DNA from: Arenibacter sp. F26102 | Lineage (GTDB): Bacteria; Bacteroidota; Bacteroidia; Flavobacteriales; Flavobacteriaceae | Direction: 5' to 3' | Assembly: GCF_023015865.1 (NCBI RefSeq) | Contig: NZ_JALKBC010000004.1 | Coordinates: 62,770 to 126,769 of the forward strand | Length of the DNA stretch: 64,000 nucleotides | The notes under the pieces: model-generated | What the model saw: only the letters and a program-made list of their open reading frames with translations | The model's database searches: none | Told to the model about the DNA's origin: nothing | Shown: positions 21,845 to 32,875 of the stretch, in pieces | Layout of the letters: every line of letters begins with the position of its first letter | How positions within the stretch are numbered: the stretch's first letter is position 1 | Translations under genes and position numbers: made by a program

Positions 21845-24262
21845 TCACTCCGTTCTTAAACTTTTAAGAGGTTTGATCAATGCTGCCCCTATAGACTGGT
21901 AGCTAATTGTAGCTACGGCAACAGCCATAGCAATCCCACCTGCACTCAGGAATAATTCCCATCCAATATCCACCTTATAGGCAAAATCCTCCAACCATCG
22001 GTTCATCATATACCATCCTATAGGTATCGCAATAAGTATGGCAATAACAATCAACTTCAAAAAATCTAAGGTCAACAGTTTATAAATACTTTCAAAGGGA
22101 GCTCCTAAAACCAACCGAATACTTATTTCCTTTTTTCTTTGTTCCACCATAAAGGCGGACAGTGCAAACAGCCCTAAACATGCCACTAAAATAGCAAACA
22201 GGGCAAAGCTGTTGAATATTTTCCCCATACGTTGCACATCCTCGTGCATTTGGGTAAATTTCTGATCTAAAATGGAATAAGCAAAGGCTTGGTTGGGTAC
22301 ATTTTTATTCCAAATGGCTTCAATGGCTGCCAAGCCCCCCCCAATATTATCCGACTTAAGTTTTACCGAAATTGCACCGAGGTCATTGTTTGCAACAACT
22401 AAGGTAAGAGCGCTTATATCTTCCTTCAAGGATTTAAAATGGAAATCCTGTACCACCCCTACAATGGTCCAGTCCCTACCATTGTTAATGTACTTTCCAA
22501 TAGGGTTCTCATAACCGAGATCCTGGGCCATTTTCGCATTAATAATCATCGAATTAATGGAGTCGGAAGCAATTTCCCTGGAAAAATCCCTACCCTCCTT
22601 CACCTTTACCCCCAGTGTTTTTATGTAATCATAATCCACTCGCCAAAATTGCGCAGGTATCCCACGATCTTCAATCCCCTCCCCCACTTTTTTAAAAGTA
22701 TTGCCATTCCTTTTGGCGCCATCGATCGGTAAATAATCACTTTTTGTTACAGCTTGTACTTGAGGAAGCTGTAACAATTGTGCCTTGAAGCTTTCCGATT
22801 TATTTCCCAAAATATTGGCCCCTTCCAAAATCACAACCTGATCTTTGTCGTAACCCAGTTCTTTATGTAGGATATAGTCCATTTGCTTGTAAATGATCAA
22901 TGTTCCGATAATCAGGATAACCGATGCAGCAAACTGAAACACGACCAAACCGCTTCTAAGATTTCCGCTCTTACTGCCGACACTAAGGCTCCCTTTTAGA
23001 ACATTAACAGGTCTAAAGGAAGAAAGATAAAATGCAGGGTACATTCCTGCTATAATTCCAATAAATAGGGCCGAGGATGCCATAAGCGGTACAAACCACC
23101 AAACCTCCCAGGGAAATAAAATGGACTTTGCTGCAATTTCATTAAAGGTTGGTAGCAAGACCCAGGCTAACATCAGCCCCAATAAAAAGGAGATTAGACT
23201 GTACAGTACCGATTCGGTAAGAAATTGTGCAACCAAGTTACTTTTGTAAGCCCCAACAGTTTTACGCATTCCTACTTCCTTTGCCCTATTGGCCGATTTG
23301 GCGGTTGAAAGGTTAATGAAATTGATACAGGCCAATAATAAAATAAACCCTGCTATGGCTCCAAAAAGCCAAACAAACCGAATATCACCATGTTTTAGAC
23401 CATCCCCCATGGCAAGATCTGATCGTAAATGTATATCGGCAATGGGTTGCAACTTGTATTCAACAGTTTTTAGGACTTGGATAAAAGCTGGGTCACGTCC
23501 ATACGCCAATTGGGCCGGGATGATGTAGTTTTCCATTATGGAAAACATTTTTTTCTCCAAGGCTGGAATACTGGCATTTTCGTCTACGAGAACATAGGTG
23601 AAATAATTCTGATTGGTCCAGCTCATATTCGTATCCTCTATGGGTAACAAAAAATTAAACTGGAGATGGGATTTTTTGGGAAAATCTGGCATAACGCCGG
23701 TAATCGTATAAGGTCTTGAGGTGTTGTTATCCAATACAATAGACTTGCCCAGGGCATTCCCTTCAGGGAAATATTTATCTGCCTTGGATTTGGAAATTAC
23801 AATATTGCCAGGTTGTAACAAGGCCTCCTTGGTATTTCCCTGTACCAAGGTTATCTCAAGAATTTCAAGGATGTTCTGGTTGGCAAATACAAACCCGTCC
23901 TCAAAATTGTTCTGGGATTCACCCGTTAATCGCAGACCACGTTTCCCAGCGCCAAAGAGCTCGCTCATATTTATTTTTCCAGCCTTTTCTATCTCCGGAA
24001 AATCGGATTGTAGGGCATCCGCAAAAGGCAATTGAAAATGGACGCTCTTTTTAATTTCACCATCCATAAAGCCCTGCAAAACAACCCGATAAATACGGTC
24101 CTTGTTTTCGTATTGCTGGTCATAGCTGAGTTCATCTTTAATGAATAATGCAATCAACAGACATGCCGCAATGCCCATGGCAAAACCACCGACCTTAATA
24201 AAGGTGAAGAGCTTATCACTCTTAATGCTTCGCCAAGCAATTTTTAGATAATTTTTTATCAT
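21845..24262 (-). CDS. MacB/FtsX-family ABC permease (1 of 4)
   Basis: The 805-residue permease carries two MacB periplasmic core domains and two FtsX membrane units: a helix at residues 20-42, a periplasmic part, three helices from about 285, a second single helix near 430, another periplasmic part and three final helices. The coupling motifs RAKEVGMRKTVGAYKSNLV and KKEISIRLVLGAP are present, with C-terminus KSLRTE. It exports no known substrate. It is homologous over its full length to the three following permeases and lies 25 bp from the next. Confidence 0.9.
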   Translation of the reverse strand: MIKNYLKIAWRSIKSDKLFTFIKVGGFAMGIAACLLIALFIKDELSYDQQYENKDRIYRVVLQGFMDGEIKKSVHFQLPFADALQSDFPEIEKAGKINMSELFGAGKRGLRLTGESQNNFEDGFVFANQNILEILEITLVQGNTKEALLQPGNIVISKSKADKYFPEGNALGKSIVLDNNTSRPYTITGVMPDFPKKSHLQFNFLLPIEDTNMSWTNQNYFTYVLVDENASIPALEKKMFSIMENYIIPAQLAYGRDPAFIQVLKTVEYKLQPIADIHLRSDLAMGDGLKHGDIRFVWLFGAIAGFILLLACINFINLSTAKSANRAKEVGMRKTVGAYKSNLVAQFLTESVLYSLISFLLGLMLAWVLLPTFNEIAAKSILFPWEVWWFVPLMASSALFIGIIAGMYPAFYLSSFRPVNVLKGSLSVGSKSGNLRSGLVVFQFAASVILIIGTLIIYKQMDYILHKELGYDKDQVVILEGANILGNKSESFKAQLLQLPQVQAVTKSDYLPIDGAKRNGNTFKKVGEGIEDRGIPAQFWRVDYDYIKTLGVKVKEGRDFSREIASDSINSMIINAKMAQDLGYENPIGKYINNGRDWTIVGVVQDFHFKSLKEDISALTLVVANNDLGAISVKLKSDNIGGGLAAIEAIWNKNVPNQAFAYSILDQKFTQMHEDVQRMGKIFNSFALFAILVACLGLFALSAFMVEQRKKEISIRLVLGAPFESIYKLLTLDFLKLIVIAILIAIPIGWYMMNRWLEDFAYKVDIGWELFLSAGGIAMAVAVATISYQSIGAALIKPLKSLRTE

Positions 24263-24287
24263 TATTGTTGATTTTATTGATTGATGA

Positions 24288-26771
24288 TTATTCGTTTCTC
24301 AACGATTCTGCCGGGTTGACCATTGCCGTTTTAAACGATTGGGAGAGGATTGACAATGCTGCTACCAGTAGTACTACAATGAGTGGCACTACGAACATCC
24401 AAATACTTAGGTCAATTTTGAAGGCATATTTTTCCAACCATTTTTGGGTCACAAAATAGATGATCGGTAGTGCTATTGCCCCCGACAGCAGCACCAGGCT
24501 AAGCAATTTACTTGGAATTATAGCCAAGGCTTGTCCCACCGTGGCGCCCATAACTTTCCGAACACTTATCTCCTTGGTCTTTTGCATAGCCATATGCGAA
24601 CCCAGACCGAATAGACCTAAAGCAGCAATAAAAATTGCCAACAATGAAAACACCAAACAGATGATCCCAAATTTCGATTCGGCCTGGTACTGCCGATTAA
24701 AATAGTCGTCTATAAAAAAGGAGTTGTACAAATCGTTTGGAAAAAACTCTTTGAATTTGGACTCTATTTGGCCTGTGGTTTCACGAATATTACCAGCGGC
24801 TATATTTACAGTTACGAACGAGACCCCGTAGCCCATGAGATTCATAAAGACAATTGGGTCGTACCCTTTTTGAAGTGATTGTTGATGATGGTCTTCCACT
24901 ACTCCGATTATGTCAGCTGTTCTATCAATAGGGCCATACTTAAAAATCATCTTTTTGTTGATAGCCGCTTCAGGTTCTGAAAACCCTAATATTCTTGCCG
25001 CCGAACGGTTGATCAGGACCCTATGACCGGACGGAACGGGACCTTCCCTTGTATACAATGAACTAGTATCTTCCTTCGCAAAATCTCTTCCTGCCAAGAG
25101 GTCGATGTCGTAGGTCTTCATAAAATCTTGATCTATAATTACGAAATTGGCACTGACCCCCAATTCTCTTGGTTTATGCACCTGTCTTATGGTATTCCCT
25201 TGTACAATTGGTTTTCCTGGTATTTCATCGGACAAGGCAACACTATTGATTCTTGGGTTTTGAACCAATTCCATTTTAAAAGATTCCACTTTCAGTTGGG
25301 TGGTTGAATCAGCATAAGTTGGTGCTGCAAAGACAAGATTTTGTTCAGCATTGAAACCAAGGTCCTGGTTCTGCATGTATGAAAATTGGTTATAAACAAT
25401 GTAGGTTCCCGCAATAAGGGCTATTGAAATGGCAAATTGAGAAACTACCATAGCCTTTTGTAGTGTATTCCCTTTTGTTGTTTTATGGAACTTACCCCGA
25501 AGAACTTCAATGGGTACAAATCCGGACAATACAAAGGCTGGATATAGACCTGCTAAAACTCCCCCGATAAGAAATATACCTATCATGGCCCACCAGACTT
25601 GCCATTCACCCCACATTCCAAAGCTTAAAACCTCTATTCCGACCAATGAATTAAAAGAGGGAATCAACAAATTAATAAATACAAATGCTATGATAACTGC
25701 AAAAAAATTAATGAGGAGCGATTCAAATAGAAATTGATGTATAAGCACTGATCTAGGGGCGCCAACCACCTTTTTGATCCCGACTTCTTTCGCTCTCTCC
25801 ATCGATTTGGCAGTAGATAGGTTGATGAAATTAATCATGGCAATGGCAATGATAAAACCTGCTACGATCAATAAAAAGTACAAGGTACCTTCGCTGTTAT
25901 TGGCAGAAATCTCTTTTAATAAATGAGATTTTAAATGAATGTCCTTAACTGGTTGTAATGCCATTTTTGCTTCAAAACCGTGCTCAATCATAATATCCCC
26001 CAAATATTTTTTTACGAATTCCGGAAACTTGGCTTCAACGGTCTTCTGACTTGTTCCCGGTTTTAGTTTAATGTAATTGTAAAATTCCGGCCATACCCAA
26101 CTGTTGGCATGATCGCCATTTGGGCCGAAGATGTTATAGGAAACAATCATACCCATAGGTAAGTGCGTATTGTCCGGCCGTTCTTTAAAGACACCGGTTA
26201 CCTTTAATTTAAAATTATCATTGACCTCTATCATTTTTTCAATAGGGTCTTCATTCCCGAAAAAGCGATGGGCTATTTTCTCGCTCAGTATGACGGAGAT
26301 AGGTTCATTGAGTGCTGTTGCGGCATCACCTTGAATGAATTGTAAATCGAAAAGATCGATAATAGAATTATCGGCAAAATAAATATGATCATCATTGGCA
26401 TCAGATTTTATTTCGTCACCAAAGGTATTGGTATATGAAATATTCATGGTTCCAGAAAACGCCATCGGCTTATCGGCGATACGCGTATAACTTTCAACTT
26501 CCGGAAAATCAGATAGCATGGCCCGGCCCGTCATAGGGTGATTTGTCGCTGAAGTAACAAAACCATTGTCGCCCAAGTTTGTAGTCAGGGTAACCCTATA
26601 CAGGTCATCAACATCAGGAATAAAGGTATCATAGCTTTTTTCGAATGTGATGTATTGTGTCAACAGGATAAATGCCGTTATTCCAATTGATAGCCCTAAG
26701 ACATTGATGCCAGTAAACAGTTTGTTCCTTAAAAAGAATCGTAAGGCAATTTTTAGATGATTTTTTAGCAT
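24288..26771 (-). CDS. MacB/FtsX-family ABC permease (2 of 4)
   Basis: The 827-residue protein has the same duplicated MacB_PCD-FtsX plan. The coupling motifs are MERAKEVGIKKVVGAPRSVL and QKTKEISVRKVMGA, and it ends AESLRNE, the most divergent terminus of the four. The second periplasmic part is longer and contains DYFNRQYQAESKFGI before the last helices. It probably pairs with either of the two LolD-type ATPases and with the HlyD/TolC proteins encoded upstream. Confidence 0.9.
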   Translation of the reverse strand: MLKNHLKIALRFFLRNKLFTGINVLGLSIGITAFILLTQYITFEKSYDTFIPDVDDLYRVTLTTNLGDNGFVTSATNHPMTGRAMLSDFPEVESYTRIADKPMAFSGTMNISYTNTFGDEIKSDANDDHIYFADNSIIDLFDLQFIQGDAATALNEPISVILSEKIAHRFFGNEDPIEKMIEVNDNFKLKVTGVFKERPDNTHLPMGMIVSYNIFGPNGDHANSWVWPEFYNYIKLKPGTSQKTVEAKFPEFVKKYLGDIMIEHGFEAKMALQPVKDIHLKSHLLKEISANNSEGTLYFLLIVAGFIIAIAMINFINLSTAKSMERAKEVGIKKVVGAPRSVLIHQFLFESLLINFFAVIIAFVFINLLIPSFNSLVGIEVLSFGMWGEWQVWWAMIGIFLIGGVLAGLYPAFVLSGFVPIEVLRGKFHKTTKGNTLQKAMVVSQFAISIALIAGTYIVYNQFSYMQNQDLGFNAEQNLVFAAPTYADSTTQLKVESFKMELVQNPRINSVALSDEIPGKPIVQGNTIRQVHKPRELGVSANFVIIDQDFMKTYDIDLLAGRDFAKEDTSSLYTREGPVPSGHRVLINRSAARILGFSEPEAAINKKMIFKYGPIDRTADIIGVVEDHHQQSLQKGYDPIVFMNLMGYGVSFVTVNIAAGNIRETTGQIESKFKEFFPNDLYNSFFIDDYFNRQYQAESKFGIICLVFSLLAIFIAALGLFGLGSHMAMQKTKEISVRKVMGATVGQALAIIPSKLLSLVLLSGAIALPIIYFVTQKWLEKYAFKIDLSIWMFVVPLIVVLLVAALSILSQSFKTAMVNPAESLRNE

Positions 26772-26932
26772 GATTCCTGTTTTTAGTCCTCCCTCTAGTC
26801 CCGCCGTAGACGGGGAAACAGTTCGGTTTTTGATTTAACTTTTAATGTCTTCGTATCAATTGCACATCATTGGATATTCTTAGATATAGGATAATCTTTA
26901 CTGCTACTGCCATCGCTCTACTGATTACTTAA

Positions 26933-29332
26933 TTATTCCGTTCTCAAACTTTTTACCGGGTTGGCATTAGCCGCTTTAATGGCCTGAAAACTCACCGTTA
27001 ATATTGTAATCGCCAACGATCCAATAACGGCAAAAGCGAAGATCCACCACTCCAAGATTACATGGTATGGATAGTCTTGCAGCCAACCGTTCATAACGTA
27101 GTATGAAATAGGTATGGCTATAAAACAAGAAATGATTACCAGTTTTAAAAAATCTTTGGAAAGCATGTTCCACACATTGAATACTGTGGCTCCTAGAACC
27201 TTCCGGACCCCAATTTCCTTGGTACGCTGTTCCGCAACAAATGATGTGAGTCCGAATAGGCCAAGACAACTTATTAATATGGCCAAGGCCGTAAAAATTC
27301 CAGATAAGGTTCCAATGCGTTCTTCAGCAGCAAATTTTTCGCCATATTCATCATCCACAAAATCATATTGAAAAGGAAGGTTGGGAAAATGTTCTTTAAA
27401 CACATTTTCAATAATCGCCATGTTCTGACTTGCACTTTGATTTGGATTCAATCTTAAATTGTAGAAACTGGAATTGCCGTGTTTATCAAAAACATAAACA
27501 CCCTGCTTAACAGGTTCATATGGCGATTGCGTAATCATGTCTTCTACAACACCAATAATTTTTAAGGGCGGACCCGGATCTTCTTCATCATCATCTTTCA
27601 AAAACTTGCCAACTGGATCCTTGATGCCCATGTATTTTACTGCAGTCCGATTGATCAATACCGCGTTTGAATCGGTAGCGAACTCCCTCGAAAAATCTCG
27701 ACCATCAACAATTTTCATACCCAAAGACTTAACGTATTCCGGAGTTACTTCGGTCCATGCCAAATCTTCTTGAAAACCTTCGGGCTTCCCCTCCCAATCA
27801 AATCCACTGCGGTTGGACCAAATCTGCGTGGTTGGACTGCTGGAAGCCGACATTTCGATTACCGCACCTGAATTTAAAAATTCGCTTCGCATTAAATCAT
27901 ATTTACCTTCAAAATCTTGACTAAAGGTAGGTATCTGAACAAGGCCAGCTTTATCATACCCCACGGGTCGGTTTTTGGCAAAATTGATCTGCTGCATTAC
28001 GATGACGGTTCCAATAATAAAGGCCACGGAAACAGTGAACTGCAGTACGACCAAAATTTTTCTGGGCAAGCCGGCATATTTTCCAGATGTGAAGGTTCCT
28101 TTTAATACATCCACTGGTCTAAAAGAAGACAGATAAAGTGCCGGATAGCTACCTGCCACTAAAGCAGTAATCGTTATAAACACCAATGATACAACCCAAA
28201 AATTAGTGCTGTTCCAAGGGAACGAAATTTCCTTCTTGGATAAATCATTGAATCCGTTCATGGACAATAAAACTATTATCACGGCAATAATAAACGCAAA
28301 CAATACCACTAAGAAAGATTCACTCAAAAACTGGTTGATCAATTGATTTCTTTGTGAGCCAATGGATTTTCGAATCCCCACTTCCTTGGCCCTTTTTTCG
28401 GACCTAGCCGTACTAAGGTTCATGAAATTTATACATGCCAATAGCAATACAAAAGCTCCAATTATTCCGAATAACCACACATATTTTATGCGCCCACCAA
28501 CTTGCTCCCCGTTTTCGAAATTGCCTCGTAGGTACCAATCTTTCATTGGAAAGAGAAATATTTGTGGATTGAATTCCGCCGTATCCTCGTTTGCATTTTT
28601 TTTCACATTCAGAATGGCCTCGGTAACTTTTTCCATTGTAGAATTGTCAGCAATCTGGACGAACATCTGAAAGGAGTTATTTCCCCATTGATCTTCAGCA
28701 TTCTTCATCCATTCTTGGGTCGCGATCATTTTGTCCCACGGCATTAGGAATTCGACATCATTAAAGGAATTATTAAAAGGAATATCCTCATATACCGCAC
28801 TCACCATTACATCGTATTGATTGTTTACTTTTAAGGTTTTACCAATAGGATCCTCATTACCAAAAAGTGCATGGGAGACGGATTCGGACAGCATTACGGA
28901 ATTTAGTTCTCGCAAACCATCTTTCTCCCCTTTTATAATTTTTAAATCCAACATTTCAGGAGCTTCCCGCTGCATAAAATTTCCTGTTTTGGAAAGACTT
29001 TTCTCTTTGTATCGCAGATATCTGGAAATGTTCCAAGAAGACATCACCAAATGCTTAAAGTTATCTGCATAACCGTCACGTAATACTTTTTCCAAGGGTC
29101 GGGGTATCGCAGGGCCTGTACCGGTTTCTTGGTTAAATGTTTGTGATTGGAACACTTGGGCAATACTGTCTTTGTTTTTAAAATAGCTGTTATGACTAAG
29201 TTCATCTTGGATCCATAGACCAATTATGAGCGTTACCGCCATTCCCAAGGCAAGCCCGCCAACATTTATTACGGAATAGCCCTTATTTTTCCATAGGTTC
29301 CTCCAAGCTATTTTTAAATAGTTCTTAAACAT
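26933..29332 (-). CDS. MacB/FtsX-family ABC permease (3 of 4)
   Basis: The 799-residue protein has the duplicated MacB_PCD-FtsX plan with motifs EKRAKEVGIRKSIGSQRNQL and RTKEIGVRKVLGA and the end NPVKSLRTE. It is separated from permease 2 by 161 bp containing a palindromic GC-rich repeat (26800-26815). The polypeptide is intact from ATG 29332, with the first helix at about residues 20-42. Confidence 0.9.
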   Translation of the reverse strand: MFKNYLKIAWRNLWKNKGYSVINVGGLALGMAVTLIIGLWIQDELSHNSYFKNKDSIAQVFQSQTFNQETGTGPAIPRPLEKVLRDGYADNFKHLVMSSWNISRYLRYKEKSLSKTGNFMQREAPEMLDLKIIKGEKDGLRELNSVMLSESVSHALFGNEDPIGKTLKVNNQYDVMVSAVYEDIPFNNSFNDVEFLMPWDKMIATQEWMKNAEDQWGNNSFQMFVQIADNSTMEKVTEAILNVKKNANEDTAEFNPQIFLFPMKDWYLRGNFENGEQVGGRIKYVWLFGIIGAFVLLLACINFMNLSTARSEKRAKEVGIRKSIGSQRNQLINQFLSESFLVVLFAFIIAVIIVLLSMNGFNDLSKKEISFPWNSTNFWVVSLVFITITALVAGSYPALYLSSFRPVDVLKGTFTSGKYAGLPRKILVVLQFTVSVAFIIGTVIVMQQINFAKNRPVGYDKAGLVQIPTFSQDFEGKYDLMRSEFLNSGAVIEMSASSSPTTQIWSNRSGFDWEGKPEGFQEDLAWTEVTPEYVKSLGMKIVDGRDFSREFATDSNAVLINRTAVKYMGIKDPVGKFLKDDDEEDPGPPLKIIGVVEDMITQSPYEPVKQGVYVFDKHGNSSFYNLRLNPNQSASQNMAIIENVFKEHFPNLPFQYDFVDDEYGEKFAAEERIGTLSGIFTALAILISCLGLFGLTSFVAEQRTKEIGVRKVLGATVFNVWNMLSKDFLKLVIISCFIAIPISYYVMNGWLQDYPYHVILEWWIFAFAVIGSLAITILTVSFQAIKAANANPVKSLRTE

Positions 29333-29446
29333 GATTTGCGTTTTTGATTTGATTGATGATATGTGTTTTGATTACTATCTATCCACTATCCATTGTTTAC
29401 TGTTCAATTATCGCTGTATACATCATACTTCCCACTTTCCGATTAA

Positions 29447-31879
29447 CTATTCTGTACGTAAACTTTTTACCGGATTTACTATGGCCGCCTTTATACTTTG
29501 GTAGCTTACAGTTAGTACCGCTATGGTGAGGGCTATTAGCGCTGCAAATACAAATACCCACCAACTAATTTCTATTCTATAGGTAAAATCCTCGAGCCAC
29601 TTGTTCATTAAGTACCAGCCAACGGGCAGGGAAACTATAATGGCTACCCCTACCATTTTTAGAAAGTCGGTCGTAAGATGATAAGTTATTTGGCCAATAC
29701 TGGCGCCAAGGACTTTTCGGATGCCAATCTCCTTGGTGCGTTTTTGGGCATTGAAGGCCGCTAGGCCAAACAATCCAAGGCATGCGATTAAAATAGACAA
29801 TATGGTAAAGGTCACGAAAATGCGTCCTAACTGCCGCTCTGCTTCATAGGTGGTATTAAAGGAGTCCTCCATAAATCGATAGCCGAAAGGCTGCCCCGGT
29901 GCGACTTTGTTCCATATTCCTTCAATACTTGAAATCGAGTTTGAAAAATTCCCAGCCTCAAGTTTTACAGCCAAAGAACCGGTAGACCTTCCCAAAGTCA
30001 TACTCAAGGCGCCAATATTTTCCCTGAGCGATTCATAATTAAAATCTTTGATGACACCAATAATTGTAAAATTGTTAGAAGTCCCATTTTCAAAATTGCG
30101 AATAATTCGCATTCCCAAGGCTTCTTTGGGCTTCACTCCCAAAATGGCAACCGCCGACTCGTTGATCAGCATAGCCGTAGAGTCGGTACCAAACTGTCTA
30201 TCAAAATTCCTGCCCTCCAGGATTTCCATATTCATAGTGGGGATATAATCATCGTCAACATTCCATATCTGCATATTTATGGAATTTTCCGCCGTTGCCC
30301 CCCCTTCCTTAAAAAAGGAGGTATTACTTCGAACGGATGGAGTTGGTAAAAAACTGCTCAACGTTGCACTTTCCACTTGGCCAAGTTGTTCCACCTGCTC
30401 CTTAAAAGTGGTAGCTTTATCGCCCAATGTATATACATCATCAACAATCAGAACCTGATCTTTTGTAAAACCCAGATCTTTACTTTGAATGAACTTCAAT
30501 TGCATAAAGACTACCAAAGTGCTTACTATTAAAAATATTGAAATAGCAAATTGAAATACCACAAGTAAACTTCTAATGTTTCCTCCACCAGTACTAGTTG
30601 CTCCTGCCCCCTTAAGCACCTTCACCGGCGCAAAACGCGACATAAAGAATGCAGGATACATTCCAGAAAAGAGTGCTAAAACCGTAGCACCAACAAATAA
30701 AGCAATCCAGAAAATGGGATTGGTAAATGGTATGGAAATGGACTTCCCGGAAAGTGCATTAAAATAAGGGATGGCCACTATTGCTATGCCCAAGCAAAAC
30801 AAAAGGGAGATAAAGGAAATTAAACCCGATTCGGTCAAAAATTGCCGTATCAAGGCAGATTTGTCCGACCCCAAAGTTTTGCGAATACCAACTTCTTTTG
30901 CCCGTTTAAGGGACTGTGCCGTTGATAGGTTCATAAAATTAACACTGGCCAATAATATCAAGAACAAGCCAATGAACGAAAGAATATAGACATTTTGAAT
31001 ACTACTATTTGGACTTAGTTCATGGTCTTTGTTAGAATACAGATGTATATCCTTTAATGCTATGGTGTTATAATACAGGTAATTACCAGAGGCCGCCAAC
31101 TGTTCTTCGGTTACACCGGGCAGAAATGTCTGTACATACGGCATTATGTATGTACCGACCATGGACTGTAAGGGCTCCTGAAGATTGGCTATATCTGCAC
31201 CTGGTATCAGCTTAATAAATGTGAAAAAATTATGACTGGTCCATTCCTGATTTTGCGCATCTTCATTCCCTGCCATCGCCATAAAAACATTGTGATTTCT
31301 AAGAAATGAACGCTCTGGCATATCCTCTATTACGCCTGTTACAGTATAGGTATCGGTGTTGTTCAATATCAAACTTTGACCTACAGCTTTTTTTAATCCG
31401 AAATGTTTTAGGGCTGCCGTCTTGGTCAGGACTAAGGTGTTGGGTTCTTTTAGGGCAGTTTGCACATCCCCAACCAACAGTTCAAGACCGAACATCTCAA
31501 AGAAAGTAGCATCCACAAAGGTTGCACTTTGTTCCTTTATGTTGGCTTCCGTATTGCTCTTTCTAAGGAGCATACTGCCCAAATTCCTAAATCTAGTAGT
31601 TAGTTCAACCTGAGAAAAATCGCTTTCCATTGCTGCAGCCATTGGTGCTGAAACTTGTGCAGATTTACTCTCCGTTCCACCAAATTTTATATCTGTATTT
31701 ATTCTATAGATGCGATCGGCATCAGGGAACATCGTATCAAAATTCATCTCATCGTAGATGTATAATGATATGAGCAGTCCCCCGGCCATTCCAATGGCTA
31801 GGCCAAACGTATTTAGAAATGCAAAAAAGGGCTGTCTTTTAAGGCTTCTCCATGCAATTTTAATGTAATTTTTAAACAT
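29447..31879 (-). CDS. MacB/FtsX-family ABC permease (4 of 4)
   Basis: The 810-residue protein has the duplicated MacB_PCD-FtsX plan with motifs LKRAKEVGIRKTLGSDKSAL and KRTKEIGIRKVLGA and C-terminus NPVKSLRTE. It is nearest to the upstream ATPase gene (152 bp). Permeases 1, 3 and 4 share the end KSLRTE and the motif LYLSSFRPV(N/D)VLKG or a close form, pointing to tandem duplication. Confidence 0.9.
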   Translation of the reverse strand: MFKNYIKIAWRSLKRQPFFAFLNTFGLAIGMAGGLLISLYIYDEMNFDTMFPDADRIYRINTDIKFGGTESKSAQVSAPMAAAMESDFSQVELTTRFRNLGSMLLRKSNTEANIKEQSATFVDATFFEMFGLELLVGDVQTALKEPNTLVLTKTAALKHFGLKKAVGQSLILNNTDTYTVTGVIEDMPERSFLRNHNVFMAMAGNEDAQNQEWTSHNFFTFIKLIPGADIANLQEPLQSMVGTYIMPYVQTFLPGVTEEQLAASGNYLYYNTIALKDIHLYSNKDHELSPNSSIQNVYILSFIGLFLILLASVNFMNLSTAQSLKRAKEVGIRKTLGSDKSALIRQFLTESGLISFISLLFCLGIAIVAIPYFNALSGKSISIPFTNPIFWIALFVGATVLALFSGMYPAFFMSRFAPVKVLKGAGATSTGGGNIRSLLVVFQFAISIFLIVSTLVVFMQLKFIQSKDLGFTKDQVLIVDDVYTLGDKATTFKEQVEQLGQVESATLSSFLPTPSVRSNTSFFKEGGATAENSINMQIWNVDDDYIPTMNMEILEGRNFDRQFGTDSTAMLINESAVAILGVKPKEALGMRIIRNFENGTSNNFTIIGVIKDFNYESLRENIGALSMTLGRSTGSLAVKLEAGNFSNSISSIEGIWNKVAPGQPFGYRFMEDSFNTTYEAERQLGRIFVTFTILSILIACLGLFGLAAFNAQKRTKEIGIRKVLGASIGQITYHLTTDFLKMVGVAIIVSLPVGWYLMNKWLEDFTYRIEISWWVFVFAALIALTIAVLTVSYQSIKAAIVNPVKSLRTE

Positions 31880-32031
31880 GATTAGTGTTTTTTGGCACTG
31901 ATACTTGTTCAGTTCCTATTGATTTTGATGAATAAACTCCTTTATTGCATATTGTATAAACCTCCCAGGATTCAAAACCATGTAGGTTTCCTATTCTTAT
32001 AAGTTAAACTTTCCTAGCCCAGCCTAGTATT

Positions 32032-32727
32032 CTACATCAAGGCCCCCATAGCCCTATTATGGCTTTCGGTGGCAATCTGTCCATCAAATAGGTTAACCAC
32101 TCTGTGTGCATAGTGAGAATCCCGGTCCGAGTGGGTAACCATCACAATGGTGGTTCCTTCCTGATTCAACTCTGTTAATAGGTTCATCACTTCGATCCCG
32201 TTTTTAGAGTCCAAATTTCCTGTTGGCTCATCTGCCAAGATCAACTTGGGATTGGTAACCACTGCCCTTGAAATTGCTACACGCTGTTGTTGACCTCCGG
32301 AAAGTTGTTGTGGAAAATGTTTTTCCCTGTGCGCTATTTTCATTCGTTCCAATACGGCCATTACCTTTTGCTTGCGCTCACTCTTATTCATTTTAAGATA
32401 GATCAATGGCAATTCCACATTTTCAAAGACGGTAAGTTCATCTATCAAATTAAAACTCTGGAAAACAAAACCCAGGTTTCCTTTTCGTAATTGGGTACGT
32501 TGATTTTCCTTTAGGTGTCCCACTTCATGGCCAGCGAATTGATAACTTCCGGAGGTAGGATTATCCAACATACCGATAATGTTCAATAAGGTAGACTTAC
32601 CACAACCCGAAGGTCCCATTATGGCTACAAATTCGCCCTCCTGAACCTTGAGGTTTACATTGTTCAAGGCCAATGTCTCCACTTCTTCGGTCCTAAAGCT
32701 TTTTTTTAGATTTTGTATTTGTATCAT
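32032..32727 (-). CDS. ABC transporter ATP-binding protein (LolD/MacB type)
   Basis: The 231-residue ATPase has Walker A GPSGCGKST, Q-loop VFQSFNLID, the full signature QLSGGQQQRVAISRA, Walker B LILADEPTGNLDS and an H-loop in MVTHSDRD. All key residues are canonical, unlike the paralogue at 21085, whose signature is altered. It probably energises the four permeases together with the HlyD adaptor (148 bp upstream) and the TolC channel. Confidence 0.93.
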   Translation of the reverse strand: MIQIQNLKKSFRTEEVETLALNNVNLKVQEGEFVAIMGPSGCGKSTLLNIIGMLDNPTSGSYQFAGHEVGHLKENQRTQLRKGNLGFVFQSFNLIDELTVFENVELPLIYLKMNKSERKQKVMAVLERMKIAHREKHFPQQLSGGQQQRVAISRAVVTNPKLILADEPTGNLDSKNGIEVMNLLTELNQEGTTIVMVTHSDRDSHYAHRVVNLFDGQIATESHNRAMGALM

Positions 32728-32875
32728 TCTTCGATTGGATTTTAAGTGTTATAATTAAAGACTTCTATATTTCGTTTTAGTTACAGTTTTTTTAGTGTTA
32801 TTCTTTCTGCTAGACCACCTTTCGTCTCCGCTCAGGGTTCTTTTTTCCTAATTGGGTAGCTGAGGCTAGCCGAAG

